Of a stretch of DNA of 64,000 nucleotides, positions 56,528 to 64,000 are shown one piece after another. Source of the stretch: Symsagittifera roscoffensis (Eukaryota > Xenacoelomorpha > Acoela > Convolutidae); the NCBI RefSeq assembly GCF_963678635.1, contig NC_087064.1:17785802-17849801 (forward strand). The letters run 5' to 3'. The notes under the pieces were generated by a model, which worked only from the letters and a program-made list of their open reading frames with translations, did not search any database and was not told the origin of the DNA. A program made the position numbers and the translations under genes. Positions within the stretch are counted from its first letter, which is position 1. Every line of letters begins with the position of its first letter.

Positions 56528-57204
56528 ATGGCGGATCGATTTTGGAAGTCCATGCCTGCGGAAGTAAAGAGGCCGACGCTCCATGAAATATACAGGCGTT
56601 TGAGGGACCTGGACTACACCGAAGTGGACGAGAGGATGGCAGTGATGTTGAATGCCATCCTGCAAATAGAGGAGCAAAGTGAGTGCAGGGAATCCGCGAC
56701 CGAAGCTGTCTTGATGGTCGGCTACACCACGGAGGTATAGCAAATTAGGAACAGACGAGATGGCTATCCTGGAATGTGGATGAAGGGGTGAGAGGATTCG
56801 ACTTGGCGAGGAATCCTGGCTTAGGCAATACCACTGAGTACGGCGCGGGAGAATTCCCATTGCCGGTCCGACCGTCAGCAAGATCGGCTAGCCAGTCCGC
56901 GAGCAGGCCACATTCTATGAAGCGAGCCCAGCAAACGGAAAAGACGTATCCCGACCTCAGCAACTTGAAAAGGGAACTAGAAAGGGCGCAGAGAGAAAAG
57001 AACAAAGCGAATCTTGACCGAGATAGCGCGAAACTCGAGAGAAATCAAGCGAACCTGGAAATGGATCAGGCAATCCTTGAGAGGGATCAGGCGCGTCGTG
57101 ACCTTGAGATGCTGAGAGCAGAACACCAGCAGGAGCAAAGGGTGCGAGACAACTTGGCGAATTGCGAGCAGTTGAAGTCGGAGCTGGAAAGAATCCAGAG
57201 GTGA
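56528..57204 (+). pseudogene. ORF2 N-terminal domain and coiled coil (unit 2)
   Basis: Same as 51569-52245 with one substitution near residue 51 (G to S). The same TAG and TGA interrupt it. Confidence 0.7.
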
Positions 57205-57435
57205 CAACGAGAGCTCGACCAACAAAAGCAGAAGGAGACCAGGACGTCGGAACGAATTGTTGCGAGCTCAAGACCGGAGTCGCGTATGGAGGTGGACGAG
57301 GCTCCCAGGTCGAATGGGAGATTCAACTTGGACCGTGCGGCTCAAGAACACATGAACGAGGGGCTGGAAGTATGGATACCAACCGAACCAGCATCCTCCC
57401 TGCGCGGTTGAGAGACAACGCAACCAATACGCCCG

Positions 57436-58509
57436 TTGATGGACGTGGCACTGCCGGGATACACTCCGAGCTCAACCACGAGCAGCAGTCAGGTGAGCGG
57501 GAGCTCGTCGCGTCTTAAGGTATTACACGAGAGGTTACAGCTGAGGAGTCGCAAAAGTCCATCTCGAGTGGAGGTACCCCCGACTTGGAGAGAGCAACCG
57601 GTCAGGAGTGTGGTGATCGCATGCTACAAGAAGAACACGGAGGACAGATACCACCGGCACAATCGCATGGATTGGAACGCGGCGCAGCGGGCGAGAAGGG
57701 ATTGCTTCCATGATGTGTCCTGGACTGAATATTACACACAGCCGCGAATACCTGAGGGTGCAGTTCATCTGATCGTGGGGGACAGCCTGATACGGGTGCT
57801 GACCCGAATCCAGTCGCACTGTCAGACTGGAGTCTTGAGTTTTTCCGGAGCCGCAACACCGCAGATGTTGGCATCACTCGAGATGGTAGGGATGGCGAAG
57901 ATGTACACAGTGACCCTATTGATGGGGACCAATGATGTGTCCAGAGGGGAAATAAGGAAAGTCATGAGGTTACACGACAAAATGAGCTGCATCTTGGAGG
58001 AGTTAAGGATTCAGATGGATCCTTCCATACTCATCGTTTGCACCATCCCTTACAACATGATGGCCGACCAACATGCGGTGGAGATGAACGAGAAACTACG
58101 AGTCCTTAACGGGATAATCAAACAGATACATCAAAGGAGCGTTCTCACCATCAGGCTGTTGGACGTAGCCGACCAGATGGAGCAGTCTTTCCCAGAGGAT
58201 GCGTCCTCAGATGAAATCCACTTCGACAGGCCTGGGGGCGTGGAGTGGTTGAATGATGCCTTCCAGAGGCATATAAATGAGTTGGAGGCAGATTTGCTTG
58301 AGACAGCCCGAGTCACATTCGGTCCACCCCCGAATCCCCTTTCCTTGCCACAAGACCCCTGTCCAGTCGCCTGGGAGCGGAAGTCAACCCAAGAGACCGC
58401 TCGAGAAGCAGCCGAACCAGACTACCAGGTTCCACGCCGATGGAAGCTGAAGCTGAGTCATCGACGCCCAGAGTTCAGTGGTATCCTCAGTGGTAGTGGT
58501 AGAGGATAA
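57436..58509 (+). CDS. SGNH/GDSL hydrolase domain (unit 2)
   Basis: Same 357-codon frame as 52477-53550, all catalytic blocks unchanged. Confidence 0.82.
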   Translation: MMDVALPGYTPSSTTSSSQVSGSSSRLKVLHERLQLRSRKSPSRVEVPPTWREQPVRSVVIACYKKNTEDRYHRHNRMDWNAAQRARRDCFHDVSWTEYYTQPRIPEGAVHLIVGDSLIRVLTRIQSHCQTGVLSFSGAATPQMLASLEMVGMAKMYTVTLLMGTNDVSRGEIRKVMRLHDKMSCILEELRIQMDPSILIVCTIPYNMMADQHAVEMNEKLRVLNGIIKQIHQRSVLTIRLLDVADQMEQSFPEDASSDEIHFDRPGGVEWLNDAFQRHINELEADLLETARVTFGPPPNPLSLPQDPCPVAWERKSTQETAREAAEPDYQVPRRWKLKLSHRRPEFSGILSGSGRG

Positions 58510-59275
58510 GAGAGTAGAGAAGACAGCGGAGGCAAGTCGGACGCGGTATTTGGAGAAGTTGAAGGAGTTGGACCTAGATGATCTGGAGTGCAGACAAGAG
58601 TTGGCAAAAGTCCTGGGGCTCAAGCATGTGTCACACGAGGACTTGAGTCGACACCAGTGCGTAGACTGGCTGAAGGCCCATGAAGCACATTTCTCAAGAG
58701 CAAGAATGATGAAGACGGCTGATCTAACTGGGATTCCCACAAAATCAGTCATTGGATCGATAAATTACAGACCTCTCAAGTTGCTGGGGAGTCCGGGACT
58801 CATAGCGGAGCCACCTAAACACAGGACAAAAATCGCCAAAATCAGATTGGCGACTCCTGCACAGTTGAGGGTGGTGGACAAGCTACTGGATCCAAGGGAG
58901 ATGCAATTGCCAGACGCCACCTACGAGGGTGCGAAGTTGGCAGATGACCCAAGATATGGTAAACCCTGCGGCAGTGCTCAATATGCCAAGACACTGGCGG
59001 TGTATGACAGAGCAGATCCAGCGGCCGCGAGAGTGATCATTGTGACGGGATCGGACTTCGAAGGAACATCTCCCAAGTTATTTTGGTCGGAAACTCTAGT
59101 ATACTCGCTGCCGGGTGCCGAATTGAACCAGATGTTGACCTTGGTGGTGGCGATAAAGTCGGAAATGCCTTGCGAACCAGAGCTGCTGCTGTTCGCGGGA
59201 ATGAGTGATCACATGCATGCGGCTGGGCTTCTAGAGCAGCTGAAAGAGGACGAGCCTGCGCCAAAGAAGATGTAA
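58478..59275 (+). CDS. Second SGNH-like segment (unit 2)
   Basis: Same as 53519-54316; two amino-acid changes (M to V before TGSDF, G to E near the C-terminus). Confidence 0.55.
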   Translation: MVSSVVVVEDKRVEKTAEASRTRYLEKLKELDLDDLECRQELAKVLGLKHVSHEDLSRHQCVDWLKAHEAHFSRARMMKTADLTGIPTKSVIGSINYRPLKLLGSPGLIAEPPKHRTKIAKIRLATPAQLRVVDKLLDPREMQLPDATYEGAKLADDPRYGKPCGSAQYAKTLAVYDRADPAAARVIIVTGSDFEGTSPKLFWSETLVYSLPGAELNQMLTLVVAIKSEMPCEPELLLFAGMSDHMHAAGLLEQLKEDEPAPKKM

Positions 59276-59287
59276 GAGGCCATACAG

Positions 59288-60257
59288 ATGCTGTTTGCCG
59301 CGATGAATGAGGTGCAGGAAAATGTCAGATCGCGATTTGGATCCAAAACGAATGAGGTATTCACGAAATCCCCCGGATACGAAAGCATGCCCCCTGCTCT
59401 GCAGTTTGTGTATGCTTTTTTGGTTCTGATAGCTGAAGGGAACGCATGGTGGATCCTGATGGCAGCTCTCAACCGAGAGCTGGAACCTACGAACTTGAGA
59501 TTACGGAAGTCAGAACTGGTGGCGGCGTGGGCAGATGTATCCCATGCCTTGAGGGGATTCTATGAAATAGCAGATATACTCATTGTGCTGGATGAGGTCC
59601 TCTTAATCGAGATTTCAAACTTTGCCAGGCAGCTGAAACTCAGTCCGACAATAGGGGATGACCACCCGGTAATAAGTCACCTGACAGCCAGCTTGTGGTT
59701 CCGATACATGGACGTGACCATCACGAATTCCACGAGTAAATCAAAGGGACCAAGCTACGAAAGGAAGAACGTGGCGGCGACTGAGAAGCAACTGGAGTCG
59801 ATGGTGTATCGACTAACTCAAGAGAGAGGTAGATGGCCGTTTTTGACACCCAGACTCGAGAATGCTACTGACAAGACGAGGGAGAGTGCCCCAGCTCTCG
59901 AGAAGCAGATCTGGGAATTTCTCGAGGAACAATTGGAGATAGCCGAGAGCAGGGAGATGACGGTGGCCAGGTTTGTCACGGCAGCTAATGAGGTCACCAT
60001 TGGAGGATTCTGGCGGGAGCATGCAAAAGGTGAGCTGAGGACGAGGAGAGATCACGAGAAGAGGTACATGGCTGGAGTGTTTTGTGCAAAAGAGACCATT
60101 TTCGGGGCCTTTCTGCAAGAGCTCTTGAACATGCCCATAAGTCTCTTGTTAGCCCTGTACTTAGTCTACCCGAGATACCTGTTTAACATGGGACCAGCAT
60201 ATATTTTCAACTGGGGTGTGGAGACACTTCGGATTGATGGATATCTGGCGCTGGTCC
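59288..60257 (+). CDS. Unrecognised ORF2 tail protein, part 1 (unit 2)
   Basis: Same as 54329-55297 with a few substitutions (A to E, E to A, I to R). It is followed by the same misplaced fragment up to 60460. Confidence 0.55.
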
Positions 60258-60445
60258 CACGAGGACTTGAGTCGACACCAGTGCGTAGACTGGCTGAAGG
60301 CCCATGAAGCACATTTCTCAAGAGCAAGAATGATGAAGACGGCTGATCTAACTGGGATTCCCACGAAATCAGTCATTGGATCGATAAATTACAGACCTCT
60401 CAAGTTGCTGGGTAGTCCGGGACTCATAGCGGAGCCACCTAAACA

Positions 60446-60517
60446 CAGGACAAAAATCGCCAAAATCAGATTGGTATCGAGGCGATTTTTGTCCTGTCAG
60501 ATTGGTATCGAGACACA
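60446..60517 (+). other. Complex rearrangement joint with a 15-bp inverted copy
   Basis: CAGGACAAAAATCGC (60446-60460) is followed 21 bp later by its exact complement (60482-60496). CAGATTGGTATCGAG occurs on both sides of the latter. The element then resumes at 60518 with sequence equivalent to 54821. Confidence 0.85.
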
Positions 60518-61672
60518 ACTGAGAAGCAACTGGAGTCGATGGTGTATCGACTAATGCAAGAGAGAGGTAGATGGCCGTTTTTGACATCCAGACTCGAGAA
60601 TGCTACTGACAAGACGAGGGAGAGTGCCCCAGCTCTCGAGAAGCAGATCTGGGAATTTCTCGAGGAACAATTGGAGATAGCCGAGAGCAGGGAGATGACG
60701 GTGGCCAGGTTTGTCACGGCAGCTAATGAGGTCACCATTGGAGGATTCTGGCGGGAGCATGCAAAAGGTGAGCTGAGGACGAGGAGAGATCACGAGATAC
60801 TGGGATTCTTGAGTCCTTGTTGGGAGAAGAGGTACATGGCTGGAGTGTTTTGTGCAAAAGAGACCATTTTCGGGGCCTTTCTGCAAGAGCTCTTGAACAT
60901 GCCCATAAGTCTCTTGTTAGCCCTGTACTTAGTCTACCCGAGATACCTGTTTAACATGGGACCAGCATATATTTTCAGCCGGGGTGTGGAGACACTTCGG
61001 ATTGATGGATATCTGGCGCTGGTGCTCCTGACTCATGGCGAATTGGTGTCATTCCATCGGCTGATGAAATATGGAGAGCCCTTGTCGATGGGAAAAAACA
61101 ACTCGAGCATAGACACGTATTCATACAAGTGCGCGGCGAGGGTGAAGACGTTGCTGGTGGAATATCTACTGATGCAGAACCGACATATGACCGGTGAAGA
61201 AAAGAACCCGAAGACTAGAGAGGAATGGAGGGAGGCGAATGGTGGTATCCCTCTACTGACTGATCTATGCCTGGCGATGAGGTCAGACCCAGTGGGAATG
61301 ATCAGGGGACTAGAGGAAGTTGTGACTTGTATCTACGGCCCAGCGGTGACATACGCCTTTCCGGACCCTCTAGTGGCTGCATACCGCCATTCAGTAGTGC
61401 ACGTGAGTTTAATAAGCGTGATGGATGGGACGGCGCTGAACTGGTGTCAACAAGAGGTGCTCAGGGCGTGGATGAGTAACACAGTTCTCTTCGGGAAGGT
61501 GAAAGATCCCGAGTTGGTAGTATTCAATTTCCGGGGGCAATTGCATTGCAGGATGGGTGGAAAACGTGAAGGCCCCATAGAGACGTATCCCAAGTTTTGG
61601 AACCTGAATCCCCTGACGGCGAACGGACAAGAGATCTTGAGAATCGAATCCCGCGTGGAAAAAGAGCTTTGA
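60518..61672 (+). CDS. Unrecognised ORF2 tail protein, parts 1 and 2
   Basis: A third, partial copy of the part-1 sequence (from the equivalent of 54821, with a 30-bp insertion near 60797) runs on past the unit breakpoint into sequence found only once in C: a segment with LLTHGELVSFHRLM, TCIYGPAVTYAFPDP, VSLISVMDGTALNWC and NFRGQLHCRMGGKREG. The corresponding protein is encoded in A at 16616-17467 and 13936-14712. The frame is open for 377 codons. Conserved Cys, Trp and Gly suggest a folded domain, but I recognise no family. Confidence 0.6.
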   Translation, partial: TEKQLESMVYRLMQERGRWPFLTSRLENATDKTRESAPALEKQIWEFLEEQLEIAESREMTVARFVTAANEVTIGGFWREHAKGELRTRRDHEILGFLSPCWEKRYMAGVFCAKETIFGAFLQELLNMPISLLLALYLVYPRYLFNMGPAYIFSRGVETLRIDGYLALVLLTHGELVSFHRLMKYGEPLSMGKNNSSIDTYSYKCAARVKTLLVEYLLMQNRHMTGEEKNPKTREEWREANGGIPLLTDLCLAMRSDPVGMIRGLEEVVTCIYGPAVTYAFPDPLVAAYRHSVVHVSLISVMDGTALNWCQQEVLRAWMSNTVLFGKVKDPELVVFNFRGQLHCRMGGKREGPIETYPKFWNLNPLTANGQEILRIESRVEKEL

Positions 61673-61673
61673 G

Positions 61674-62514
61674 TTGGTAAAAAAAGGAGCTGGAGGCGAC
61701 ACTGGAGAAGGAAGTCTTACCCGCGATCATTCCCGAGTTCCCAACAGTCAGGAGAATGACCCTGGGGATGAACAACCCCCTGGTAGTGCCATCCCTATTG
61801 GCGAGAGCTACGGTGGAGAAACAGCAAGTGGAGTTCACCGATGGCTGGGATCCCTTGTTCATTGGATTCATGGACGAATCAAGCCAAGAAGATGAGAGGC
61901 TCAATGCCTCCAAAACTCGAGGTGCGGGAATCTTGAGAACGCTCGATCGGGCGAGCCTGGAGAGTGGATCACCGATATGGGATGATGGCAGGATGATCGT
62001 GGAAGAGGGACACATTGCGCTGAAGGACGAAATGAAGTTCGCCACAAGGAAGTATCGAGCACCTTACGGATTGGAACAGGTGGAAATGAGGCAAGAAGGG
62101 AAGGAGCTGGATGCGGCAGGCTCGTTGTATGTAGCCCTGACGGAGTATAAAAAGCAAGACCCCGCGGCACCCTCACCCCTGTCGGTGGGCACTCCTGGAG
62201 ACAGGAGAACTGGCCCTGTAGAATATCGATTCAGGAAGATACTCGAGAGAAGACAGGCCGAATCGGGAGAAGAGAGCATGGACGAAACTCTCAGTGAAAC
62301 GGGGGAGGAAATGGAAGTGGGGAATACGCCTGAGCCGAAACCAGCAGAGGTGGATTTCACTGCCCAAGAGCTGCCGCGGGACTTGAGCGGAGACGATTGG
62401 GCGGACAGCGCCACGCCACCACTGACCTCATCCCCCCGTAAGAACCTGGAGCTACCATTGACAGGTGAGACTTCTAACATGGGAATGATACTCTTGAGTG
62501 CTGAAGAAAGGTAA
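61674..62514 (+). CDS. Unrecognised ORF2 tail protein, part 3
   Basis: The long frame begins at 61756 and reads a protein with TVEKQQVEFTDGWDPLFIGF and an acidic, proline-rich C-terminal part (ESMDETLSETGEEMEVG). A stop and frame change at about 61670-61690 separate it from part 2, while in A the equivalent reads through (EKEVLTAIIPELPTVRRMTL). So parts 1 to 3 probably formed one polyprotein. Function is unknown. Confidence 0.55.
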
Positions 62515-62541
62515 AAGAATACATTTGAGGGGAATAAAGAC

Positions 62542-62949
62542 ATGTTTCTGGGGACTCTAGATGAGAAGGCGTGGCAGGATTTCTTGAGTGAATTTGATCA
62601 GGAGATGAAGAGCGAGACCACGCTGGATGACTTTAAGGAAGAACTGTGGAACACGGTGGTCAAGTTTGGAGAACCAGTGTTGATGGCCACCGGACTGGAT
62701 GAGAAAGCAAGAAAGGAGTTGCTGAGCAAGATGGTCAAGTTGAGGGAGACGCGACGGAAGACCAAAGATGATGAATGTAAAGACGGCTCTACTCTGAAGA
62801 AAAAGACTGATGATAAAATAATTAAAATTGAAGGGGAGGATAAGATTAAGACTAGTAATATGATTAAGAATACTACTATCCTTAAGGCTCGAGCAGGGGG
62901 AGGCACGAGTTGGAAGGGTCGGACCGGGACGGAGAGATCGAATCTGTGA
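62542..62949 (+). CDS. Unrecognised ORF2 tail protein, part 4 (Lys-rich end)
   Basis: It encodes MFLGTLDEKAWQDFLSEFDQ, ELWNTVVKFGEPVLMATGLD and a Lys/Asp-rich tail, 135 codons. A has the first two segments (13024-13230) in broken form. The stop TGA (62947-62949) overlaps the next ATG as TGATG. The Lys-rich end could bind nucleic acid. Confidence 0.5.
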   Translation: MFLGTLDEKAWQDFLSEFDQEMKSETTLDDFKEELWNTVVKFGEPVLMATGLDEKARKELLSKMVKLRETRRKTKDDECKDGSTLKKKTDDKIIKIEGEDKIKTSNMIKNTTILKARAGGGTSWKGRTGTERSNL

Positions 62950-64000
62950 TGGTAGTGACGACACCCTCAAGCAAAGGGATGAAGTCTCGAAAAAGGAAGC
63001 GGGAGGTGGAGGAGTTGAGCAGCCCGTCGGTGGATGCTGTTTCGGAGAAGAACTTGAGGGAGACCGCCCCCATGATCTTGGCGCGGTGGAAGACTACAGC
63101 CTACAAGAGTAGCTCCGGACCAAGGAGGCTAACCGAAATAGCGAAAGAAATAGAGGTCTCGACAAGTCTGGTAACGGAGGAGGACTTCAAACCTCAGAAG
63201 GCAGGTTCGAAAAAGGGTTCGACGAGCGGACAAACCTGGGAAGTGGATGTGGGCAGAGAATGGATCTCGAGCGAACATCAGGCTGTTGGCAAACAAGTGT
63301 CCAATGACCCTCTTGAGAAGAACGCGACGAGAAATACGGCTCGACCTTTGTGGGTGGCCCTAGAAACGATGAAGGAATTGGAGGACTGTTTGAAGAAGCT
63401 TGATCAAGGGGTTTCCCGCAAGCGTCGCAATTGGGATACTCAACAGAAAGCCGAAGTCAACAAACTGGAGTTGGGAAGTCAGCTAAAGCGAACTTGGCAG
63501 AGCCTGTTGCGAGTTTATTTTGAGGAGGCGATGAGAACACCGTCATCAGCATTGCCTCTAATGGCGAATCCCTTTGTCAGAACCGCGGGACAACTGATGT
63601 ACGCATGGAGCTTAATGGGAATAGAGTTGGAGGTCTTGACTTCATGTGACAAATTGAAGGTAGGCAATAAAAACCGGAGTACGGGAATTGAGAAGGAGGA
63701 TGACTCGAGACAATCCCTGGAGAATCATAGAAAACTGGATGAGATACGAAGATTCCACAACAAGAAATTTGAAGAGGGGCATAATGTGCATCGCAACTTA
63801 GCTTTGACTGAGGGTTACGCGAGACCCAATAAAAAGGGAGAGTATCAATACGTGTCTGGAGTGATGGGAATAGCGTATAATCCTTTCTTGAATTCAGAAG
63901 CCGCGAGCGCTTACAGGAATCATGAGGTGGCGGAGCTCTTGAAATTTTGGACGGAGAAGATAATCGTAATCGATCCAACGGAAAGGGAGAAACCGAGCCT
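62949..64000 (+). CDS. Unrecognised ORF2 tail protein, part 5 (open to the window end)
   Basis: An open frame with no stop runs from at least 62886, through ATG 62949, to the last base: over 350 codons. It starts with a basic, nuclear-signal-like stretch (KSRKRKREVEE) and continues with TAPMILARWKTTAYK, PLWVALETMKELEDCLKKLD and ALTEGYARPNKKGEYQYVSG. A has matching but broken sequence at 11850-12740. The overlap with the previous stop suggests reinitiation or a single ancestral frame. No family is recognised. Confidence 0.6.
   Translation, partial: MVVTTPSSKGMKSRKRKREVEELSSPSVDAVSEKNLRETAPMILARWKTTAYKSSSGPRRLTEIAKEIEVSTSLVTEEDFKPQKAGSKKGSTSGQTWEVDVGREWISSEHQAVGKQVSNDPLEKNATRNTARPLWVALETMKELEDCLKKLDQGVSRKRRNWDTQQKAEVNKLELGSQLKRTWQSLLRVYFEEAMRTPSSALPLMANPFVRTAGQLMYAWSLMGIELEVLTSCDKLKVGNKNRSTGIEKEDDSRQSLENHRKLDEIRRFHNKKFEEGHNVHRNLALTEGYARPNKKGEYQYVSGVMGIAYNPFLNSEAASAYRNHEVAELLKFWTEKIIVIDPTEREKPS

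Larger units (their letters stand above)
55501..60460 (+). repeat. Second tandem copy of the 4.96-kb unit
   Basis: It matches 50541-55500 at an offset of 4960 bp with only a handful of differences (for example 54082/59042 A to G, 54290/59247 G to A, one base fewer in the A run at 56520). It includes a macrodomain, spacer, ORF2 start, coiled coil, both SGNH-like segments, the tail part and the misplaced fragment. All stop codons inside ORF2 are shared with unit 1. Confidence 0.92.
40048..64000 (+). mobile_element. Element C: giant Ty3/gypsy-like LTR retrotransposon, runs off the window
   Basis: The order is 5' LTR, duplicated leader repeats, gag, protease, RT, RNase H, linker, integrase, C-terminal domain and macrodomain, a spacer, then ORF2 with coiled coil, SGNH hydrolase and a long unknown tail. 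A 4.96-kb part (macrodomain to ORF2 middle) is present twice in tandem. No 3' LTR is reached in 24 kb. Without the extra unit the element would still exceed 18 kb. Gag-pol carries several frameshifts and stops, so this copy is not autonomous. Confidence 0.88.

Noticed and set aside
42300-64000. CRISPR or bacterial operon reading of the tandem repeats and closely packed frames
   Set aside because: The repeats are adjacent without spacers, and the content is an LTR retrotransposon in an intron-bearing genome.
1-64000. tRNA, rRNA or other structured RNA genes
   Set aside because: No cloverleaf or rRNA core was recognised on reading; a covariance-model search would be needed to exclude small ones.

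Overview
The window is eukaryotic and almost certainly from an animal. It has an intron-bearing LicD-family gene with good splice sites and a poly(A) signal, AT-rich intergenic DNA, a CT microsatellite, tandem and fold-back repeats, and three copies of one large Ty3/gypsy-like LTR retrotransposon. A marine invertebrate such as a cnidarian would fit the style of the retroelement, but that is an impression from memory and the sequence does not prove it.

Layout. 1-3330: two exons of a plus-strand LicD-like gene. 3331-10753: AT-rich DNA with a fold-back arm, then three head-to-tail 1.62-kb repeats. 10925-29647: element A (minus strand), with a 5' LTR at 28863-29647 but no 3' LTR. It is heavily mutated and lacks the RT core. 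29648-31640: a duplicated exon flank, a LINE reverse-transcriptase relic and a possible host exon. 31640-38376: element B (minus strand), truncated inside the integrase region. A and B share the same 340-bp flank and an early gag lesion, so they look like products of segmental duplication. 38535-38969: a host-like terminal exon. 39412-40041: a fold-back element carrying a piece of that exon. 40048-64000: element C (plus strand), running off the window.

The main discovery is the architecture of this element family, best read in C and supported by A. ORF1 is gag, aspartic protease, RT, RNase H, a long acidic linker, integrase and an integrase C-terminal domain, followed by a macrodomain resembling TARG1-type ADP-ribose-binding folds at the end of the pol polyprotein. 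After a spacer of about 0.5 kb comes a second, very long coding region (ORF2). It holds a short N-terminal domain, a coiled coil, an SGNH/GDSL hydrolase with a complete catalytic signature in C, a second degenerate SGNH-like segment, and several kilobases of unrecognised coding sequence that is recognisably the same in A and C. No 3' LTR is seen within 24 kb of the C 5' LTR, so this is a giant LTR retrotransposon with an accessory module after integrase.

All copies are damaged. C has several frameshifts in gag-pol and two near-identical 4.96-kb internal tandem units. A has its own, different internal duplications. The 5' leaders carry unrelated-looking tandem repeats that share a TGGGA-(C/T)-AGTA core, which suggests a conserved leader function. 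How the genes might work together is inference: gag-pol supplies ordinary retrotransposition, the macrodomain may bind ADP-ribose or ADP-ribosylated targets, and the SGNH enzyme may act on lipid or glycan esters.
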